Source: Acidobacteriota bacterium
Lineage (GTDB): Bacteria > Acidobacteriota > Terriglobia > Bryobacterales > Bryobacteraceae
Assembly (NCBI GenBank): GCA_021788955.1
Contig: JAJYKC010000122.1
Coordinates: 1 to 7,035, forward strand
Direction of reading: 5' to 3'
Length of the DNA stretch: 7,035 nt
Below, one piece after another: positions 1-6,561 of this stretch (position 1 is its first letter; each line of letters starts with the position of its first letter). The notes under the pieces were generated by a model. That model did not search any database, had not been told where the DNA came from, and saw only the letters and a program-made list of their open reading frames with translations. Both the position numbers and the translations under genes were made by a program.

Positions 1-269
1 GGAACCAGGCTCAGAATCTCTTCGGCGCGCGCCTCTGCCGGGCCGAATTGATTCGAAAGCAGCAGCGCGCGGGCGTACCACGACGATGCCTCGAGCCACT
101 CCGGCGTCACCCCGTTTTCGCCCCGCGCCACTCCCAACTCGAACTCCGCCATGCGGAAGTCGCCGCGGTTCAAAGCCGCCACAACCTGTTTCACCAGTTC
201 GCCATCGGCGTGAACCACGGTGGCAACAAGCAGTAAGAGAATGAGCCGTTTAATTCCTTTACCAGCCAA
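1..269 (-). CDS. Secreted helical-repeat (TPR-like) protein, N-terminal part; truncated by window edge
   Basis: An open frame of 89 codons runs off the left edge with no stop. I chose a TTG start at 269-267 because GGAGG lies 8 nt upstream (278-282) and the resulting protein starts with a clean signal peptide: MAGKGIKR, then a hydrophobic run LILLLLVATVV, then HA before DGE. An in-frame ATG at 284-282 would add five residues but has no ribosome binding site. The mature part (roughly residues 22-89) is amphipathic helix, with pairs such as VVAALNRGDFRMAEFEL and WYARALLLSNQFGPAEARA that look like TPR or Sel1-type repeats. In Acidobacteriota, similar secreted TPR proteins often continue into a thioredoxin-like domain; that part would lie outside this window, so this is only a possibility. 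The start lies inside the SDR gene's 3' end, so the two are probably translationally coupled as the last visible members of one operon. No specific function can be assigned. Confidence 0.68.
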   Translation of the reverse strand, partial: MAGKGIKRLILLLLVATVVHADGELVKQVVAALNRGDFRMAEFELGVARGENGVTPEWLEASSWYARALLLSNQFGPAEARAEEILSLV

Positions 270-1017
270 GCAAACGCCCTCCATCCACAATAATTGTCTG
301 ACCCGTGAGATACGACGATTCGTCGCTCGCCAGTGTCACCGCGATCGTCGCAATCTCCTCCGGTTGGCCAAGATGTTTGATCGGCTGCAGTGTCATGAGC
401 TTCTCCGCGCGCACGGGATCCTTCCAAAAAAATTCGCTGAGCGTCGTCTGGATGAGGCCGGGCGCAATCGCGTTCACGCGCACGCCCCGCGGACCAAACT
501 CGAGCGCGTAGGACTGCGTCATCATAATCAGCGCGGCCTTGGTCATGCTGTACAGCAGGCTCTCGAACTGCGGCCGCAGCCCTGCGATCGAGGCGATATT
601 CAATATCGAGCCCGAGCCCCTCTCCAGCATCGCCGGCGCCACTAGACGCACCAGGCGGAACACGCTCTTCAAATTCACTTCCACCATCTTGTCGAACTGC
701 CCGTCGTCGAAACCGAGGCAAGGACCCTGCGCAATGTTCGTCGCCGCGTTGTTCACCAGAATATCTATCTTGCCGAACTCTCGAAGCGCGGTGTCGCGAA
801 GTTTCTCGCAGTCTGACTCCCGCCCCACATGACACGCCAGTCCCGCCACGCGCCCCGCCAACCCTTGCAACCCGGCCACCGCACCGTCCACACCCTCCTG
901 CTTGCGCGAACAGATCAACACATCGGCGCCTTCCGTAGCGAAGGCCCGCGCGATCGCTTCGCCGATTCCTCTCGTACCGCCCGTCACGATGGCGGACTTG
1001 CCTTCCAGTCGCTTCAT
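259..1017 (-). CDS. SDR family NAD(P)-dependent oxidoreductase
   Basis: The 252-residue protein has the usual length of a classical short-chain dehydrogenase. Visible motifs in order are the nucleotide-binding TGGTRGIG (12-19), SR after the second strand (37-38), NNAA (89-92), and a complete catalytic tetrad Asn115, Ser143, Tyr156 and Lys160 (YSMTK). The C-terminal strand GQTIIVDGG (239-247) is also typical. Arg17 and Arg38 suggest a preference for NADP(H), which is an inference. The enzyme should be a soluble cytoplasmic homotetramer or dimer reducing a keto group or oxidising an alcohol. The best generic matches would be 3-oxoacyl-ACP reductase-like, glucose 1-dehydrogenase-like or DHRS4-like members; the substrate cannot be read from sequence. 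The ATG at 1017-1015 is chosen because the Rossmann strand follows at once. The open frame extends upstream into the epimerase gene, but that part is not SDR-like. It starts 7 nt after the epimerase stop with no strong ribosome binding site, which suggests translational coupling. Confidence 0.93.
   Translation of the reverse strand: MKRLEGKSAIVTGGTRGIGEAIARAFATEGADVLICSRKQEGVDGAVAGLQGLAGRVAGLACHVGRESDCEKLRDTALREFGKIDILVNNAATNIAQGPCLGFDDGQFDKMVEVNLKSVFRLVRLVAPAMLERGSGSILNIASIAGLRPQFESLLYSMTKAALIMMTQSYALEFGPRGVRVNAIAPGLIQTTLSEFFWKDPVRAEKLMTLQPIKHLGQPEEIATIAVTLASDESSYLTGQTIIVDGGRLLGW
278..282 (-). promoter_or_regulatory. Ribosome binding site deciding a TTG start
   Basis: The minus strand reads GGAGG here, 8 nt before the TTG at 269-267. 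It lies inside the last codons of the SDR gene. It is the main reason to prefer the TTG over the ATG at 284-282, which has no Shine-Dalgarno sequence. Confidence 0.5.
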
Positions 1018-1024
1018 GCCGGCT

Positions 1025-2044
1025 CTATATATGGAACAACTCGCGCACGTAGGCGAGGCTCGCTTCCAGATCTTCCCGCTCGAGCTCGACACCCCGGTTG
1101 AAAGCGTAATCCGGAGTCGGCTTCCCGGTTTCGGCGATGGTAAGGAACCGGCTGAACGAAGCCGCCTGGACGTCCTGATACGTGCGCCAGAACTCCCGTT
1201 TGCGCCACGGATATTGGCGCGGACCGAAGACGATGCTCTCGATCGACAGCGCCTTCCCTGGGCAAAGTTCGGCAAACCGCAGCATGTACTCGCGGATGCC
1301 GACGTTGCCTTGCCCCATCCGCACCCACGTCACCGCGGCGCCGTCATGCGTATTCCAAACCATCGTGTCCCGTGTGTGGCTGGTCAGTACATAGGGATGC
1401 AGCGTTTCGAGCGTGTAATGAGGATCTTCGAGCGTCCACAGCGGATTCCCCGAATCCAGGCAAACGCCGGTGATGTCCGTGCCGGCCTCGCGCACCAGCG
1501 TCTCCACCTCCGGCGCCGTCATGTCGCCCGCGTGATTCTCGATCGCAACCTTGATTCCTTTATCGAGCAGGTACGGGCGAACCGAATGAAGCACCTTCAC
1601 CGTGTCCTCGATGTGTTTGCTGATCGGTCCCGGATCCCGGTCGGCCGCGGTTCCGAGCACCGAACGCACGATGCTCGAACCCACAATGGTGGCCGCGTCG
1701 ATCATCCGTGTGAGCTGTTCCTCCGCAGTGCCCAACTCCGGCTTGAAAGCCTTCGACGAAGGGCAGATCGACGTCATCCCGATCTCCACCTCGATGTTCA
1801 GTTTCTCCGCGTGCTCGCGGATGGATCGAAGGTTGGCCGGTTCGAGCGAACCCAGGAACCGCGTCTCCGAGAAATGCACGACGCGCGCCTTCTGTTTGGC
1901 GCAGTAGTCGAGATATTGGATCGGCGTCCAGTTCTGGTTGCGGATGCTGAACAAATCAATGCCGAGTTTGATCGGAGGCGTGGCGGGCTGCGCGGCGGCG
2001 TTGGCCATGAGAGCGGAGGTAGCGAGAAACTGTCGGCGATTCAT
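1025..2044 (-). CDS. Tat-exported sugar phosphate isomerase/epimerase-like protein (xylose isomerase-like TIM barrel)
   Basis: The 339-residue protein belongs to the AP endonuclease 2/xylose isomerase-like TIM-barrel family. The N-terminus MNRRQFLATSALMANAAAQPA has a twin-arginine pattern (RRQFL), a short hydrophobic stretch and an Ala-rich cleavage region near residues 16-20, so export as a folded protein is likely. Strand-end residues fitting the divalent-metal site of the fold are Glu169 (AIENH), Asp197 (CLDSGN), His223 (SHTRD) and Glu269 (SIES). Family members isomerise or epimerise sugars or inositols, and some act as lyases or C-glycoside deglycosidases; the substrate here is unknown. 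It is the first gene of a minus-strand operon followed by the SDR and the TPR-like protein, and is divergent from sdhC. The ATG at 2044-2042 gives the Tat leader directly. There is no convincing Shine-Dalgarno sequence, and a -10-like box lies only 12 nt upstream, so a very short leader is possible. Confidence 0.9.
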   Translation of the reverse strand: MNRRQFLATSALMANAAAQPATPPIKLGIDLFSIRNQNWTPIQYLDYCAKQKARVVHFSETRFLGSLEPANLRSIREHAEKLNIEVEIGMTSICPSSKAFKPELGTAEEQLTRMIDAATIVGSSIVRSVLGTAADRDPGPISKHIEDTVKVLHSVRPYLLDKGIKVAIENHAGDMTAPEVETLVREAGTDITGVCLDSGNPLWTLEDPHYTLETLHPYVLTSHTRDTMVWNTHDGAAVTWVRMGQGNVGIREYMLRFAELCPGKALSIESIVFGPRQYPWRKREFWRTYQDVQAASFSRFLTIAETGKPTPDYAFNRGVELEREDLEASLAYVRELFHI

Positions 2045-2056
2045 GGGACAGAGCCT

Positions 2057-2062
2057 ATTCTA
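2057..2062 (-). promoter_or_regulatory. Candidate -10 box for the epimerase-SDR operon
   Basis: The minus strand reads TAGAAT, five of six bases matching the sigma-70 -10 consensus, ending 12 nt before the epimerase ATG. No good -35 hexamer is seen at 16-18 nt spacing (ACTTCA at 17). If used, transcription would start about 5 nt before the ATG, giving a nearly leaderless message. The assignment is weak. Confidence 0.3.
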
Positions 2063-2107
2063 CCGGGTTCCCGCGCTCCTGAAGTCCCCCCAAAGGACCG
2101 CCCCCGT

Positions 2108-2154
2108 GCGCACAGGGCCGCGAGCGGCGTCAGCCGCGCGGCTCCGTTGTGCGC
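2108..2154. repeat. Extended imperfect inverted repeat (hairpin) in the divergent intergenic region
   Basis: A 47-nt structure can be folded by eye with 19 base pairs. GCGCACA (2108-2114) pairs with TGTGCGC (2148-2154), GG (2115-2116) with CC (2144-2145), GCCGCG (2117-2122) with CGCGGC (2137-2142), and CGGC (2125-2128) with GCCG (2133-2136), around a GTCA loop. It includes the perfect 12-bp palindrome AGCCGCGCGGCT (2132-2143). There is no T-run on either side, so it does not look like an intrinsic terminator. It sits between the two divergent promoter regions. Possible roles are a REP-like extragenic palindrome, a protein-binding site or a leader RNA structure; none can be decided here. Confidence 0.6.
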
Positions 2155-2171
2155 GATCTAACCCAATCGAG

Positions 2172-2201
2172 TTGTTTGCAACCTCGGCTCGGTTCTATCC
2201 T
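2172..2201 (+). promoter_or_regulatory. Candidate sigma-70-type promoter for sdhCAB
   Basis: TTGTTT (2172-2177) and TATCCT (2196-2201) are separated by 18 nt, matching the -35 and -10 consensus at three and four of six bases. The predicted start near 2208 would leave a leader of about 60 nt before sdhC. This is the best-looking candidate in the region, but the match is modest. Confidence 0.3.
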
Positions 2202-2257
2202 GAATGAGGGCGGGCGGCAAGTCTTCTCGCGCAGTCGCCACTCGCCATCATCCATAC

Positions 2258-2263
2258 AGGTGA
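2258..2263 (+). promoter_or_regulatory. Ribosome binding site of sdhC
   Basis: AGGTGA lies 7 nt before the ATG at 2271 and supports that start. It is the clearest Shine-Dalgarno sequence in the plus-strand operon. Confidence 0.6.
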
Positions 2264-2270
2264 ATATCGA

Positions 2271-2957
2271 ATGAGCACGACCGCGGTAGCGGTGGCCACC
2301 CGAAAGAGCCTCCGCTTCTATGACACGACCGTCGGCAAGAAGGCGGTCATGGCGGTGAGCGGAGTCATTTTATTCGGCTTTGTTCTCGCCCACATGGCAG
2401 GCAACCTGCAAATCTACGAAGGTCCGGAAAAACTCAACGCTTACGCGAAACTTTTACGCGCCATGCCGGCGGCGCTCTGGGGCGCGCGCCTTACGCTGCT
2501 CCTCATGGTGGTTTTGCATATCTGGTCGTCGGTGAAACTCGCGCTTCTCAACAAGCTCGAAGCCCGGCCCACCGGCTACGTGCGCCACAAGAACCAGACC
2601 GCCACCTACGCCGCGCGAACCATGTACTGGAGCGGGCCGATTATCCTCTGCTTCGTCATCTACCATCTGATGGAGTTCACATGGGGCGTCGGCGGCACGC
2701 CCTATCAGGAAGGCAACGTCTACGCGAACGTCGTCGCCGGTTTCAAGGTCCTTCCCGTTTCGGCTTTCTACATCCTGTCGATGATCCTGCTGGGCATGCA
2801 TCTAAGCCACGGCCTTTCGAGCCTCTTCCGCTCGCTCGGCTTCGATCATCCCCGCTACACGCCCGTGATCAAGCGCCTCGCGGTCGCGATCAGCACACTG
2901 ATTGTGATTGGCAACATTTCCATACCAATCTCGGTACTGGCAGGGTGGGTAAAGTAA
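2271..2957 (+). CDS. sdhC: Succinate dehydrogenase cytochrome b558 subunit (membrane anchor)
   Basis: The 228-residue protein is the single membrane anchor of complex II, carrying heme b and the quinone site. It passes electrons from the iron-sulfur subunit to quinone in the cytoplasmic membrane. Five hydrophobic segments are visible at about residues 25-45, 70-93, 120-140, 160-183 and 203-224. Histidines in or at the membrane segments, His41 (LAHMAGN), His83 (VLHIW), His132 (IYHLMEF), His177 and His180 (MHLSH), include the expected axial ligands for two hemes. This matches the b558 family, in which one five-helix subunit replaces the SdhC/SdhD pair; no sdhD follows. The N-terminal [17 protein letters not shown] is typical of the family. 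Menaquinone as partner is inferred from the family and the presumed phylum. It is the first gene of sdhCAB, with its stop only 2 nt before the sdhA start. Confidence 0.95.
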   Translation: MSTTAVAVATRKSLRFYDTTVGKKAVMAVSGVILFGFVLAHMAGNLQIYEGPEKLNAYAKLLRAMPAALWGARLTLLLMVVLHIWSSVKLALLNKLEARPTGYVRHKNQTATYAARTMYWSGPIILCFVIYHLMEFTWGVGGTPYQEGNVYANVVAGFKVLPVSAFYILSMILLGMHLSHGLSSLFRSLGFDHPRYTPVIKRLAVAISTLIVIGNISIPISVLAGWVK

Positions 2958-2959
2958 TC

Positions 2960-4873
2960 ATGGCACTCGACGCAAAATCCCCGAGCGGGCCGATCGAAAA
3001 CCGGTGGGACCGGGCCCGTTTCGAAATGAAGCTGGTCAACCCGGCAAACAAGCGCAAGCACACGATCATCGTCGTGGGCACCGGCTTAGCCGGCGCATCC
3101 GCCGCCGCATCGCTGGGCGAGCTGGGCTACAGAGTCAAGTCATTTTGTTTCCAGGACTCGCCCCGCCGCGCGCACAGCATCGCCGCGCAGGGCGGCATCA
3201 ACGCCGCCAAGAACTATCCCAACGACGGCGACAGCGTATTTCGCCTCTTCTACGACACCGTCAAGGGCGGCGACTTCCGCGCCCGTGAATCGAACGTCTA
3301 CAGGCTGGCGCAGATCAGCTTCAATATCATCGACCAGTGCGTCGCCCAGGGCGTTCCCTTTGCGCGCGAGTACGGCGGCACGCTTTCCAACCGCTCCTTC
3401 GGCGGCGCCCAGGTTTCGCGCACCTTCTACGCCCGCGGGCAGACCGGCCAGCAACTCTTGCTCGGCGCTTACCAGGCGCTCGAGCGGCAGGTGGAAGCCG
3501 GCCAGGTCGAGATGTACCCGCGGACAGAGATGCTCGACTTGGTCGTCATCGACGGCGCGGCGCGCGGCATCGTCACGCGCGACCTCGTCACCGGAAAGAT
3601 CGAATGTCACGTCGCCGATGCGGTCGTTCTCGGCACCGGCGGCTACGGCAACGTCTACTATCTATCGACCAACGCCAAGGGTTCCAACTGCACTGCCATC
3701 TGGCGCGCCCACAAGCGAGGCGCTTACTTCGCCAACCCCTGTTTCACGCAGATTCACCCCACCTGCATCCCGGTTTCGGGCGACTATCAATCGAAACTCA
3801 CCTTGATGAGCGAGTCGCTCCGTAATGACGGACGCATCTGGGTGCCGAAGACCGGCGGCGACAAGCGGCGTCCCGACGCCATCCCCGAAAACGAGCGCGA
3901 TTACTACCTCGAACGAAAGTATCCGAGCTTCGGCAATCTGGTGCCGCGCGACGTCGCCTCCCGCAACGCCAAGCAGGTCTGCGACGAAGGCCGCGGCGTC
4001 GGGCCCGGCGGGCTCGGCGTCTATCTCGATTTCAGCGACGCAATCCGCCGCCTCGGCGAAGACAAGATCCGCGAGCGCTACGGCAACCTGTTCGAGATGT
4101 ACGAGCGCATCACGGACGACAATCCCTACAAAACCCCGATGCGCATCTACCCGGCCATGCACTACACCATGGGCGGCCTCTGGGTGGATTACTACCTGAT
4201 GAGCACCATCCCGGGCCTGTTCGTCATCGGCGAGGCGAACTTCTCCGATCACGGCGCGAACCGTCTCGGCGCGAGCGCGCTGATGCAGGGGCTGAGCGAC
4301 GGCTACTTCGTCCTTCCGTACACCGTGGGCGACTATCTGGCCAAGGCCAAACCCGCCCCGGCAGACGTCTCGCATCCGGCGTTCCACGAGGCCGAATCGA
4401 GTGTCCAGTCGATCACCCAGCGCCTCATGTCGATCCAGGGCAAGCGCTCGGTCGATTCCTTCCATCGCGAATTGGGCAAGATCGTGTGGGATGACTGCGG
4501 CATGTCGCGGAACGCCCGCGGCCTCGAACTCGCCCTCGGAAAAATCCGCGAACTCCGCGAGGAGTATTGGCAAAACGTCCGTGTCCTAGGCGCTGCCGGC
4601 GATCTGAACCAGTCGCTCGAAAAAGCCGGCCGCGTCGCCGACTTCTTCGAGTTGTCGGAGTTGATGTGCCGCGACGCGCTCGAGCGCAACGAATCCTGCG
4701 GCGGCCATTTCCGCGAGGAGTATCAGACGCCGGACGGCGAAGCGCGCCGCAACGACGATGAGTTCTCCTACGCCGCCGCCTGGCAGTACCAGGGCGGTGG
4801 CGCGCCCCACGTGCTCCACAAGGAAGCGCTCGAGTTTGAGTACGTGCATCCGAGCCAGAGGAGCTACAAGTAA
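2960..4873 (+). CDS. sdhA: Succinate dehydrogenase/fumarate reductase flavoprotein subunit
   Basis: This 637-residue catalytic subunit oxidises succinate to fumarate and reduces FAD. The dinucleotide-binding motif GTGLAG (40-45) follows a strand of hydrophobic residues. His72 in [14 protein letters not shown] is the expected covalent FAD attachment site. Active-site candidates are His266 (QIHPTCI), Arg330 (LVPRDVASR) and His401 (AMHYTMGG). A second FAD-contact segment, [18 protein letters not shown], lies at 424-441. The C-terminal helical domain is complete. The frame is open upstream to 2681, but that part overlaps sdhC in another frame and is not protein-like; the ATG at 2960 gives the N-terminus expected for this group, including [11 protein letters not shown]-rich stretch at 2942-2950 may serve as ribosome binding site. 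The start is 2 nt after sdhC, and the stop shares its last A with the sdhB ATG. Confidence 0.97.
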   Translation: MALDAKSPSGPIENRWDRARFEMKLVNPANKRKHTIIVVGTGLAGASAAASLGELGYRVKSFCFQDSPRRAHSIAAQGGINAAKNYPNDGDSVFRLFYDTVKGGDFRARESNVYRLAQISFNIIDQCVAQGVPFAREYGGTLSNRSFGGAQVSRTFYARGQTGQQLLLGAYQALERQVEAGQVEMYPRTEMLDLVVIDGAARGIVTRDLVTGKIECHVADAVVLGTGGYGNVYYLSTNAKGSNCTAIWRAHKRGAYFANPCFTQIHPTCIPVSGDYQSKLTLMSESLRNDGRIWVPKTGGDKRRPDAIPENERDYYLERKYPSFGNLVPRDVASRNAKQVCDEGRGVGPGGLGVYLDFSDAIRRLGEDKIRERYGNLFEMYERITDDNPYKTPMRIYPAMHYTMGGLWVDYYLMSTIPGLFVIGEANFSDHGANRLGASALMQGLSDGYFVLPYTVGDYLAKAKPAPADVSHPAFHEAESSVQSITQRLMSIQGKRSVDSFHRELGKIVWDDCGMSRNARGLELALGKIRELREEYWQNVRVLGAAGDLNQSLEKAGRVADFFELSELMCRDALERNESCGGHFREEYQTPDGEARRNDDEFSYAAAWQYQGGGAPHVLHKEALEFEYVHPSQRSYK

Positions 4874-5619
4874 TGAAACTCATCCTCCACATCTGGCGGC
4901 AGAAGAACGCGGCGAGCGCTGGCCGCATGGTTCGCTACGAAGCCGGCGAAATGAACCCCGACATGTCCATTCTCGAAGCCCTCGACGTTCTCAATGAGCG
5001 GCTCATCGAGAAGGGTGAAGAACCCGTGGCGTTCGAGCATGATTGCCGCGAAGGCATCTGCGGCTCCTGCGGCTTCATGATCAACGGCATCGCCCACGGG
5101 CCGCAGCGTCTCACCACCACCTGTCAACTCACGCTCCGCCATTTCAAGGACGGCGACGAACTGTATCTGGAGCCGTGGCGCGCCGAGGCATTCCCGGTCC
5201 TGAAGGATCTGATGGTCGACCGCAGCGCCTTCGACCGCATCATCGCCGCCGGTGGCTACATCTCGGTTTCTACCGGCAGCGCGCCGGACGGCAACGCGAT
5301 CCCCGTAGCCAAGGACAACGCCGATCGCGCCATGGACGCCGCCGCCTGCATCGGCTGCGGAGCCTGCGTCGCGGCCTGTCCCAACGCCGCTGCTGCGCTG
5401 TTCACCGGCGCCAAGATCACGCATCTCGGCCTCCTGCCGCAAGGCGAACCCGAGCGCCACGAACGCGCGCTCAACATGGTGGCGCAGTGGAACATCGAGG
5501 GCTTCGGCGCATGCACGAATCTCGGTGAGTGCGAAGCGGCTTGCCCCAAAGGCATCCGTCTCGAGGTCATCGCTCGTATGAATCACGACTATCTCGCGGC
5601 GAGTTGCCACCGCCGCTGA
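4873..5619 (+). CDS. sdhB: Succinate dehydrogenase/fumarate reductase iron-sulfur subunit
   Basis: The 248-residue protein carries electrons from FAD to the heme/quinone subunit. All cluster ligands are present. Cys58, Cys63, Cys66 and Cys84 fit the [2Fe-2S] cluster in the N-terminal plant-type ferredoxin domain. Cys159, Cys162, Cys165 and Cys224 fit the [4Fe-4S] cluster, and Cys169, Cys214 and Cys220 fit the [3Fe-4S] cluster. The assignment of the second and third clusters follows the E. coli SdhB pattern. Segments such as [15 protein letters not shown] and [13 protein letters not shown] are characteristic of the subunit partnered with b558-type anchors. The start ATG overlaps the sdhA stop in TAATG, which implies translational coupling and matched stoichiometry. 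It completes a three-gene complex II operon on the cytoplasmic face of the membrane. Nothing is truncated. Confidence 0.97.
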   Translation: MKLILHIWRQKNAASAGRMVRYEAGEMNPDMSILEALDVLNERLIEKGEEPVAFEHDCREGICGSCGFMINGIAHGPQRLTTTCQLTLRHFKDGDELYLEPWRAEAFPVLKDLMVDRSAFDRIIAAGGYISVSTGSAPDGNAIPVAKDNADRAMDAAACIGCGACVAACPNAAAALFTGAKITHLGLLPQGEPERHERALNMVAQWNIEGFGACTNLGECEAACPKGIRLEVIARMNHDYLAASCHRR

Positions 5620-5661
5620 CGGTCTCACCAATTCTGCGCGAAATTTGTCACCATACGGGGG

Positions 5662-6561
5662 ATGAGCGTAACCAAACGGTCCTACCGCGGATGGGCAAAT
5701 AACTGCGAATTGAGCAACGGCGCGATCGAATTGATCGTGACGGCGGACGTCGGCCCCCGCGTGATTTCCTGCGGATTCCCCGGCGGACGGAATCTTTTCA
5801 AGAACTACGACGGCGCCATGGGCGGCTCCGGAGAAGAGCACTGGGAGAACCGCGGCGGCCACCGTCTCTGGGTCGCCCCGGAAGACCACGCCACCACCTA
5901 CGCGCTCGACAACAGCCCCATTTCGATCACCGAAACCGCCGAGGGCCTCATCGCGACGCAACCCGTCGATCCCGGCACGCGCCTGGAAAAGCAGATCGAA
6001 ATCCGTCTCGCGCTCTCCTCCGCCGAAGCCACTCTCATCCACCGCATCCGGAATCACAATCGCTTCGCGATCCGCTTTGCCCCATGGGCCTTGACCGTCA
6101 TGGCGCCGGGCGGCGTCGCCGTCGCCTCTCTTCCGCCGCGCGCCCGCCACGAAGACCGCCTCCTGCCCACCAATCCGCTCGTCATGTGGGGCTACACGGA
6201 CCTCTCCGATCCCCGCTGGAAATTCCTTCCGCGCCACATCCTCCTGCGCCAGGACCCCGCGGCCGCGACGCCGCAAAAGGCCGGCCTGTTCGCCGAACGA
6301 ACGCGCCTCGCCTATCAACTCGAAGGCGACGTATTCTTGAAAACCTCAACCGCCGACCCTTCCTCTACGTACCCCGACATGGGCGCCTCCGGCGAGATCT
6401 TCACCAATCGCGACATGCTGGAACTCGAAACACTGGGACCGCTCGAAACCGTCGCGCCGGGCGCGTTCGTCGAACACATCGAGCATTGGTCGCTGCATCG
6501 CGCCCCGTCGTTTCTCGGCATGAGCGAGGACGAACTCCACGCCTGGTTTGAGGGCCGTTAA
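5662..6561 (+). CDS. DUF4380-type, galactose mutarotase-like domain protein
   Basis: The 299-residue protein has no signal peptide or membrane segment. It is rich in predicted beta-strand and looks like the mutarotase/aldose 1-epimerase supersandwich fold. Family-like segments are LSNGAIELIVTADVGPRVIS (17-36), GGHRLWVAPE (65-74), IHRIRNHNRF (126-135), APWALTVMAPGG (140-151), ELETLGPL (254-261) and EHIEHWSL (271-278). I recognise this pattern from uncharacterised DUF4380-like proteins; no enzymatic activity is established to my knowledge. His67 and Glu74, or Glu254 and Glu256, might line a sugar-binding pocket, which is inference. It follows sdhB by 42 nt on the same strand with no terminator hairpin seen, so read-through from the sdh operon is possible. 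GGGGG directly abuts the ATG (5657-5661), too close for a normal ribosome binding site, so the exact start is less certain. Its stop overlaps that of the convergent dehydrogenase gene. Confidence 0.82.
   Translation: MSVTKRSYRGWANNCELSNGAIELIVTADVGPRVISCGFPGGRNLFKNYDGAMGGSGEEHWENRGGHRLWVAPEDHATTYALDNSPISITETAEGLIATQPVDPGTRLEKQIEIRLALSSAEATLIHRIRNHNRFAIRFAPWALTVMAPGGVAVASLPPRARHEDRLLPTNPLVMWGYTDLSDPRWKFLPRHILLRQDPAAATPQKAGLFAERTRLAYQLEGDVFLKTSTADPSSTYPDMGASGEIFTNRDMLELETLGPLETVAPGAFVEHIEHWSLHRAPSFLGMSEDELHAWFEGR
6558..6561. other. Shared TTAA palindrome forming both convergent stop codons
   Basis: The plus-strand gene ends with TAA at 6559-6561 and the minus-strand gene ends with TAA at 6560-6558, so the two coding regions overlap by 4 bp. 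No room exists for a separate terminator between them, so any terminator must lie inside the opposite coding sequence. Confidence 0.85.

Noticed and set aside
1018..1275. N-terminal extension of the SDR frame
   Set aside because: It overlaps the epimerase C-terminus out of frame. The Rossmann fold starts immediately after the ATG at 1017.
2108..2154. The intergenic hairpin as an intrinsic terminator
   Set aside because: There is no T-run after the stem on either strand, and the flanking genes diverge from it, so no transcript would be expected to end there.
902..2161. Plus-strand open frame (419 codons) opposite the epimerase and the SDR start
   Set aside because: It is antisense to genes with clear catalytic motifs, and its translation is Arg/His-rich without family features.
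2681..2959. N-terminal extension of the sdhA frame
   Set aside because: It lies inside sdhC in another frame and is Arg/Pro-rich. The known SdhA N-terminus begins right after the ATG at 2960.
3662..4573. Minus-strand open frame (303 codons) opposite sdhA
   Set aside because: It is antisense to the conserved flavoprotein, and its composition is typical of a codon-bias shadow.
5620..5661. Terminator or strong promoter between sdhB and the DUF4380 gene
   Set aside because: The 42-nt gap shows no stable stem with a T-run. The nearest hexamers (TTGCCA and AATTCT) are spaced too far apart for a convincing promoter.
4864..6318. Long minus-strand open frame (484 codons) opposite sdhB and the DUF4380 gene
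   Set aside because: It is the antisense shadow of two well-supported genes in GC-rich DNA. Its translation is low-complexity and rich in Ala, Gly, Arg and Val, with no recognisable domain.
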